In this document: positions 56,951-64,000 of the stretch, piece after piece
Position numbering within the stretch: position 1 is the stretch's first letter
Layout: each line of letters starts with the position of its first letter
Source of the DNA: Euryodendron excelsum
Taxonomy: Eukaryota > Streptophyta > Magnoliopsida > Ericales > Pentaphylacaceae
DNA: 64,000 nucleotides
Reading direction: 5' to 3'
NCBI GenBank assembly: GCA_033060915.1
Contig: CM065386.1
Span: 11,382,501-11,446,500, forward strand
Notes under the pieces: model-generated
Told to the model about the DNA's origin: nothing
Databases searched by the model: none
What the model saw: the letters and a program-made list of their open reading frames with translations, nothing else
Made by a program: the position numbers and the translations under genes

Positions 56951-58679
56951 TAGTTTTGTTGTGTTTTTCCATTAAAAAAAAGAATTTTTTTATTGATATA
57001 TATCTTGTTATATATATCAAATCTTGTTATGTTTTATTGATCAATCTCAAGTGTTAGTTCATATTGACTATCTTTCTGCCAATTGAGTTCTTGGGTAAAG
57101 ATTTGAGTATCATATGGTTTAGGGATTACGGTTTATACCTTTGTCACACTTTTCCCTATATTTCTTGATTAGTAATTATTGGATGTGTTGAGGAGAATTT
57201 TGTAAAAATCATAGCAATATTCATGTCAATGTAATCTTAGATTTGAAGATGATTAGAGTCATGCATTGAACTAAATTTGAGTTTAATTGATAATTTACCT
57301 TCTTATCATGATACATTGCAAGTTTTTGTCATAAAAGCATTATAATAGAGGGATTACATCGTTATGTACTATCATGCCATATAACATCTTATGTTGATTC
57401 TTTGTGCACATATATTTTTAAAGAGTGAAGATTTTATCTTGTGAGTTTTAGAGTTAACTTTTCGCTTTTCGGAGTGGATTTACATTTACTCAATGATATT
57501 TTATTCATCTTCCATTCTTTCGATAGATTCGTTAAATTTTGTTTAGATTCATATGTTTGGGTGATAATTAAGGTTATTGACACTTATACTCTCTTGAATT
57601 TCAAACTTGATATACTTCGGATACATTGATAGGCCATTCTATTCGTCTTTGAGCCATAACCTTTTAGCTTCTTTCTGTTTCACCTTATGTATATCATCAT
57701 TGGTAAAGTCAAGTCATTGTTGAAATACTTTCCATGAAAGAGGTATGATCATTGTGCTAGTGAGAACTTGAAAAGAAAGAGATGGTGTATTTGCAAAGAA
57801 AAAAAGAGGAAAAAGAAATATATAGTTAAGAAAAAAAAAAAGAATAAAGAGGTTAGATATTTGAAAAGAAAAGCAATGAAAGAATAAAAGAGAAGAGCAA
57901 TATCAAATGAAATTGGGGAGTTGAAAGTATGTTCTTATTGATCATTACATGCCTTGATCATTGCCTTAATCATACATGTTTTGAGATTTTTATCCTCCAT
58001 TCTCCATACCTTATATCTCTTGGTCAATCTATAACCTCAAAAAGGCCTTAGATGATCCGAGAGTATACATAAATTGAAAATTCTTTTGAGTATAAGTCAT
58101 ATATGTGATTTGAACTTGAACTATGGATATTCTTTCGTGAAGCTATACCAAGTTGTATACATTTACATCTTTGTGGTTTTTGTTATTGGATTGTTCTTGT
58201 TATGTGTTACATACATTTACTGTTATGATGAACTTTCTGTTGAGAGACCTGTGTAATCAATGTTCTTGTGAGTATATACCCAGTGAGACTTGGATCAAAG
58301 CATGAAGGATGCGGGTGCATGACTTTGAGATATTCATGTTATATCGCATTGATAGTATATCCTTACGTGAATCTTTTTTATGAGTTTTTATGCCTTGACC
58401 TTGCATGATTCATGAAATAGGGTGAATTGAGGATTATCTTGAGCAAGTTATTGTTTGCTTCACTTACCTTTTTATTGTTGATTGTTTGACATGAATAGAT
58501 GTTTGTGGGTACCATCACTGCAAATACTCACGAGACACCACTCGTCTACTAGGGGTAATCAAGGGGTTTAAAGGTTTGGTGCATAGGCTAAATGCACTTG
58601 TGATTCCCATGAAAGTGGAGATTATCTTTTTAGTTTTCAGTATTTTGCTAGAGACTAGTATAAAGCTAGTTGAGTGGTA
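56951..58679. other. 3' internal region of the non-autonomous element
   Basis: 1.7 kb of AT-rich sequence without recognisable coding content, including an A-rich stretch at 57825-57850. The end, 'gctagagactagtataaagctag' then 'ttgagtggta', lies where the polypurine tract should be; the tract itself has decayed. Confidence 0.55.
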
Positions 58680-59871
58680 TGATTGTCCTCCACAAGTGTA
58701 ATCTACAGAATTTAATTAGTTAATTGTTAGACTTAGAGTAAGTTTATTTATGTTGTTTTAATATTAAATAATCACTAACTTCGTTTGTTTGGTGTAAATA
58801 GGATTCTCATGGGAAAAAGGACAAATTCAGACGAAATTGTAAACAACCGTTCGAACGGTAGAGAAGGGCGTTCGAATAGCAAGGCTAGCATTCAAACATT
58901 ACGGTGAATCATTCGAACGGTGCGTCAAACAGGGTCAACAGTTAGAATCAGGTTCGATCCACGTTAGAAAAGTTAGAGAGCTGAATTAGCATCAGATATA
59001 CATCAGAAGGGTGTTCGAACGGGCGAACGCCAGTGTACATCGTTTGAACGCTTAACAAGAACAACAGTTTTTCAAAGCCTATAAAAACTGGGATAGGTCT
59101 CTTGTTTTGGATATAGCTAGTTTTTAAGAGTTTTAGGTTTTCTTTAAAAGTTTTAAGAGTAGACTAGAATAGAACTTTAAAGATTTTTCAGTCTTTCAAT
59201 TCCTGCAATGAAATTAAATAGTTTTCAATATATTTTAATATACATTTGTGTAACTATCATGACTTTGACTAGCTAATTCTCATATCGGGATCAATTGTGA
59301 AGATCAATTGAAGATCTTAGATGAACAATGGAGATAACAAGGGTACCAATGATTTTATCTTATTCTTCTTAATTCTTTGGGATCAAACTTAGATATTTGA
59401 AAACTTAGATGTTTGATTATGCTTTGGAATATTTATGCACAAACCCTAGTTTAGTATATTTATTGCACAAGTCGATGGTATGCATCTATGATTTTAAACT
59501 TAATTTATTCTATGTTTGATTGTTAAAGAATAAAAGTTTTTATCTCTAAATCTTCCAAATCAAAGACTCATGACGTAGTCAATGATTTGAGTGAAAAAAA
59601 AGTCTCCATTTGAATTTCGGATGAAGCAATTGATTGGAACAATTGGTTTCAAAATTTTCTTTTATTAATTCTAAATCATTTTAAATAGTTTAGATTAGTT
59701 AAACCAATATCTTTCAAAACTATCTTCTTTTTACTTAATTGAGTGTTTCCCCAAGGTTTCTTAACCAAGGTAAGCTTTTCTGCATGTGCTAACTCTCTTC
59801 CTTGTGCACCGAGATATTATTACATCATAGTCGTACAATTGCGGTTTTATTGCCCATTTCTAGAGCGATCA
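58680..59871 (+). repeat. 3' LTR of the non-autonomous element
   Basis: 1,192 bp, TGATTGTCC...CGATCA, matching the 5' LTR over its whole length with many substitutions and small indels. The palindrome core is at 58845-59060 and includes the perfect CCGTTCGAACGG at 58847-58858. Confidence 0.9.
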
Positions 59872-59876
59872 GTTTT

Positions 59877-61100
59877 AAAAATAGACATTTGAGTTGAAAT
59901 AAGGGTTATGATTGAGAGAAAGTTTTGAAAAGGAAACTTGATTTGAAATATGGGTTATGATGCACCTATGAACGTTGCCAACGTATCTCATTTGGCGAGA
60001 ATCAAATCCTTTGTAGTTCATGCTAGAGCATGATTTTGGAAATGGATTCATGAAGTCTTGAAAGGTTTTTCAAGCTTAAACTCAAGAGAGTTTTGACTTG
60101 GATTTGGATTTGGAGATTTTTGAAAGTGCCTTTGAAATAGGACTTGGGATGTTTTGAAGTGTTTTTTAAAGCAACTCAAGAGGGTTTTGGAATATTTTTG
60201 AAAGAACTCAAGAGAGTTTGAAAATATTTTTAAAACAACTCAAGGGAGTTTTGAAATATTTTTGAAAGCAACTCAAGAGTGTTTTGGAATATTTTTTTAA
60301 ATGAACTCAAGATAGTTTTGCAATATTTTGAAAATGGGATTTAGACTTTTGGAGAAAGGTAAAAGCTCTTGTGAGCTTATCTTTGAAAAGTTTTTGTATA
60401 CCTTATGAAAGGTATGTTGAATATCTCATCACTTTTAAGAGATTAGTTATTGAAAAACTAAACTCTTTTAAGGCTATGACTTTGAAAAGCATTTTTAGAA
60501 AAAGGGGCAAGAAACTTCATTTAGAATTTTGAAGACTTTTAGGGTTAGGAAACCCTAATTGGATATCTCATTTTTTCTTGAATTACCTTTACCATGGAAG
60601 GACTAAGGTTATTTCAAGAGTGTGATTTTTGAAAATAATTTTTGGAATGGAATTTTGAAAAACATTTAGGATTTTGAAACCCTAATATGAACCTTGAAGG
60701 TTATACTTAATATATCACTTTCCTTTGGATACCCTAACCATGAAAGGATTAGGATCACCTTAGAGTTGTGACTTTTTTTTTTTTTTTGAAAACAATTTTG
60801 AAATTTCTTTTTTTGAAAACGTTAAGTGTCTAGCCACTTTTGTTTTAGACAAGTTTAAGAGAGCTCTTGAAAATATTTTTAAAAGAAGAAAGCATTTGAA
60901 AATTTTTTTTGGGTTATGATTTTTGAAAACTCAAAAGAGTTTGATATATTTGAAAACTTTTTGAAAGATCACTTGGAATTTGAAAAGGTGGTTTGAAAAA
61001 GGATTGGAATTGGAGACTTGGAGCTCACTAACCTTGGTTAGGTTAATCTAAAGTTAATATGATTTAAGATTAACTAATTAGAGCTAGGTTAACCTAGAAT
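59877..61100. repeat. Degenerate short repeats, 'aactcaagagagttttgaaa' type
   Basis: From about 60070 to 60345 a unit of about 40-50 bp ('gcaactcaagagagttttgaa' then 'atatttttgaaa') is repeated five or six times. Similar 'ttttgaaaa' runs continue to 61010. 'aggttaacctaga', a short palindromic motif, recurs near 61090 and 62380. No coding content. It is the continuation of the older repeat at 53500-54334. Confidence 0.6.
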
Positions 61101-62700
61101 TCGATAACTAGGGTTAGGTGAGGAATGCTAAGGACAAGCGTTTTTACAATCCCTTTTACAGTCGTTTCCAGAATGCCACACGTGTACTTAATAATTGTAA
61201 GGAAACCCGTGGTAATTTACTAATGCCGGTTGCTTCAGAAAAACAATAAAGAAACTAAAAAATGACTTTCTTTGGTTTTAAGTGGCCTTTAGTGACCATT
61301 GCAAACATGATAGCAACCAAAACAATAGGAATCTCTGGTGACCGCTGGGAACTCCGTGGTTTGCAATGATGGCCGCAAGCCCTTAACTCACCAACATCAC
61401 TCACTTCACCTTGACCACCCACAACTGTCGTAAGTGGGTTTATCTCCCTATTCTGTCAACCCTCATTACCACAACCACCCGCTCTCTCTTACCCTATAAA
61501 CCCAGATCTGTCGCTGCCAACCACATCCACAACCTACTGGTGCCAAACCACCCTATTGACATTCCCATCTCTATTCGTCGATCCGTCTATGGTGGTGCTG
61601 ATTTGGGAATTAAAAAATTCTAAGATTTCTAGTTTTGGGTAGTGGGATTAAATAATTAAAAATTATACAAATCTTCCCCAATGTTTCTCCTCAGATTAAA
61701 TTTTCTTTCTCCTATTCCATCCACGCACCAACATCCCTCCACCTGTGTTCTTCCAAATGTGACTTGACCAGTTTGCCATTGCCACTGGCATCGTTGACGA
61801 AGGTACCACAGTTGGGGGCGGTGGTGGCGTCGATCCTGCAACCACATCGTCTGATTTTCTCTCACGAACCCTGGGTGCCTTCACTCCCAAGTCCCAAAGT
61901 TCTTGTAGACTGCCCTTCTGTCATTATACACATGGTCTCACGAAGATTTTGTCGAAAGAGACAAGTTATCGCACAACAAGGAGGCAAGCTCGAATGAAGA
62001 TGATGTGTGACTTCCGCAACAAAGAAATTGTTTGCGTGGTTGGGTGGGACAATGGATGGTAAGAAAAGATTGAGGGCTGGCGACGGTGGGAAAGACTCTT
62101 TGGGGAAGGTACAATGGGGAACTGTCGTTACTGAATGGGATTGAAAAGTACAGTACAACTTTCTTTTTGGTTTTGTTTGTTTGATTTCTCGATTCTATTG
62201 CCGATTATTTCATCGAAAGAATTACCACGTGTCTACACTTGGAAGCGATTGTTAGAAGATCGACTGAATAATCGACTGTCCCTAGCGTTACTCAAGTTAT
62301 GTTGACATAGAATTAACTAACTTGGGATAGTTTAATCTAAAATTTGGAGGTTTCTTAGGGTTTAGCCAACTAGGATTGAGTTAACCTAGAGTTTTGAAAA
62401 AGTGATTTTGAAATAAGGTTTGGACGTAGTAGTTTTGGAATAGTAGTTTTGAACTAGAGTTTGATCTTAGTGGTTTTGGAAGGGTTGGAAAAGTGATTCT
62501 ATACATGAAACTAGAAAAGATGTATTGAAAGTCATGATTACATATAAAAATCTTATCATTTTATATGAAAAACCTTATCATATTATGTGAAAAACTTGAA
62601 GAAGTGTTTAGAATAGTATCATTTTATATAAAAGCTTTTGCAAAAACAACTCAAGAGAGTTGTGAGTATTTTAAAGCCATTTTATCAAGACCACTCAAGT
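61101..62700. other. Unassigned sequence with small open frames
   Basis: Several overlapping frames (61411-61623 +, 61656-61890 -, 61764-61997 +, 61862-62158 -) lie on both strands; none carries a motif I recognise, and none has a convincing gene structure. A plausible explanation is a transposon leader or a decayed captured gene. Confidence 0.4.
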
Positions 62701-63035
62701 AAGTGTAGGGTTCATATAGTTGACTATTGGAAACCATCCAGAGAGGGTCTCATAGGGACCATTCCAACCACTAACCTAAGAGAGTTAAAAGTTTGAAAAT
62801 CAATATGGAATAAGTAGTTTTGAGGACCAATCTGGTGAAAACTCATGAGAGTATAGATTTTGAAAATCTTTTTTAGAGAGGGTTGTTTTGAAAACCACTT
62901 TAACAAATGAAAACCACTTAAATGAGCAAAGGTTCATATAGTTGATTTCGTGGAGACTACTTAAGAGAGGGTTCCATTAGGACCATTCCAACCTCAAAAC
63001 TCAAGAGATCAACAAACATTGAAAACTTAAGCTTT
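62700..63035. repeat. Two diverged tandem units, about 222 bp apart
   Basis: 'ggttcatatagttga', 'agagagggt', 'taggaccattccaacc' occur in the same order at 62709-62770 and at 62931-62993. The rest of the unit has drifted. Confidence 0.75.
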
Positions 63036-63570
63036 CAAGTGAACTCATTGTGAAGGTAGAGAATACCTTGTGCAATGCCCATAGCAATTTCAAAGTGCAT
63101 TAATTGGTCACTTAAGTAATACTCTTCTATTTTGATCTACAAAATTATAATCCGTGTTGAGTTCTATGTCAGTTTATACAATAAAGCAAGGATGCCATAA
63201 AAACATTGGTATTGAAATTACTCAAATCAGCTTAATGGTTGAGTCTGTGACCAAAAAGGTTTGGTTGGACATATAATCATAGATTAGCGTATTCTCTTCT
63301 CCTTCAATGCAACACAATATAAAGGCTGTCGGCTGTCCCAAAGAGTGAGAGTTCACGTTCTTCCAAAATCAATTTTTTAGATGGGAAGTGATTTCTTCGA
63401 ACATCTAAGAAGCCTAATTTTTTTTTTTTCTTAAATGGTAGCAATTAAGTGGCACCCGTGAGTTTCTTGTAAAAGAGCCTAGACAAATTTCACAAATCCT
63501 ATTCCATGATAACCATACAACATAGAAAGATTCTTGCTGACTTTGTTTAAAACTTTTGTGTACCAGTCCC
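63036..63570. other. Intergenic sequence, nothing recognised
   Basis: No repeat shared elsewhere in the window and no clear exon. Confidence 0.45.
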
Positions 63571-63689
63571 AAACTATCAATAATTCAAGACGAAACAGAA
63601 CAAACACAAATCAGAACGTACTGATTCACACCTCGAGATGGAGCTACAACGTACTAAATCTGATGTGGTAATATATTGAATGCTATTCT

Positions 63690-63937
63690 TGAATAAATTC
63701 TTGCCGTTACATACACAGTTCGCCATCGGGAACCTGGGTTGAAAATTTGTCCTGAAAATATATGTTTTGTGGCCAACGTAAATGGAGGAAGGATATAAAT
63801 ATATAAAATCTACCTTTGGCAGGTAACGCACTGAGGAAGGCTTGAAACGTTGGGTGTTGGTTTTGAAAAGAGAAGATAGCTTTTTTGTTTTGCCAAGGAT
63901 GGGTAACGGTTACAAAAGCAGGCTTGAATCGTTTCAC
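63690..63937 (-). CDS. Unrecognised coding-like stretch, perhaps two terminal exons of a gene entering from the right
   Basis: On the minus strand one frame reads KRFKPAFVTVTHPWQNKKAI and FSFQNQHPTFQAFLSALPAK. A GT donor follows at about 63810 (ccaaag|gtagat), and about 55 bp later an AG acceptor (atattttcag) opens DKFSTQVPDGELCM and a stop. A neighbouring frame (63810-63995) is also open, so the true frame is unsure. The FKxxxPxF pattern recalls parts of plant B3-domain (REM) proteins, but the match is too weak to name it. Confidence 0.25.
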
Positions 63938-64000
63938 GTCGGTTTTGAAAAGTCATAGCAGGTGGAAATGTCATTTGATTTTTCACGAGGGGCATATGTG

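Larger units (their letters stand above)
54340..59871 (+). mobile_element. Complete non-autonomous LTR retrotransposon, Ogre/Tat-Athila-like (LARD type)
   Basis: Two LTRs (54340-55547 and 58680-59871) begin TGATTGT and end GATCA. The flanks are a perfect 5-bp duplication GTTTT (54335-54339 and 59872-59876). The PBS right after the 5' LTR, 'tttgcaccgttgccg', matches the tRNA-Asp type site used by Athila and Tat/Ogre elements, with drift. The internal 3.1 kb has a gag-like relic and the motif 'gcattgaggacattgcataa' then 'aggggggag' (56912-56950), common in this lineage. No protease, reverse transcriptase, RNase H or integrase is present. The two LTRs differ at many places, so the insertion is not recent. 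Confidence 0.92.

Noticed and set aside
61411..62158. Overlapping open frames on both strands as genes
   Set aside because: No recognisable domain, no coherent exon structure, and open frames on both strands of the same stretch.

Overview
The window is dicot-type plant nuclear DNA: AT-rich, gene-poor, and dense in nested transposable elements. The evidence is Copia, Ogre/Tat-like, CACTA, hAT, L1-LINE and tRNA-SINE elements, plus broken pieces of typical plant genes. A woody rosid is a reasonable guess, but nothing here fixes the species. Only one gene looks intact: a single-exon receptor-like protein (RLP, Cf-9/RLP12 type) at 46988-49864 on the + strand.

Layout. 1-2983: the 5' end of a minus-strand Sirevirus-like Copia element, then a small non-autonomous LTR element. 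2990-6195: a decayed RLP copy with its 3' flank, split by a solo LTR. 7310-8539: a solo LTR. 9046-11087: a non-autonomous hAT element with a solo LTR nested in it. 11182-18948: a CACTA element carrying an exon-intron fragment of a BAT1-like amino-acid permease, a solo LTR and a 171-bp tandem array. 19845-20125: a SINE. 20296-24613: a gutted minus-strand Copia element that keeps gag only. 24614-24893: a LINE piece. 24894 to about 40015: a second CACTA-like block holding fragments of at least five host genes (plastid PDH E1-alpha, AMP deaminase, NDR-type kinase, PTI1-like kinase, ribosomal protein S29), all on the + strand. 40016-41091: more Copia LTR and LINE. 41095-49864: a tandem duplication with one collapsed RLP and the intact RLP. 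51337-52233: a Copia LTR. 54340-59871: a complete non-autonomous LTR retrotransposon with matching target-site duplications, set in older AT-rich repeat. 63577-63995: an unrecognised minus-strand coding-like stretch.

How it fits together. This is an RLP resistance-type cluster (three + strand copies) enlarged by transposons. Duplicated flanks show the history: 41095-43700 matches 44690-47080, downstream flank 5980-6195 matches part of 49865-50270, and 19060-20250 has matching blocks in 52385-53240. The strongest result is that the two CACTA-like blocks carry at least six different host-gene fragments with introns kept, so capture was at the DNA level (Pack-CACTA style). Solo LTRs can be dated relative to their hosts by target-site duplications and, in two cases, by the reading of the host gene across the empty site.

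Limits. All homology calls are from reading translated exons and motifs by eye; no database search, alignment score or expression data was available.
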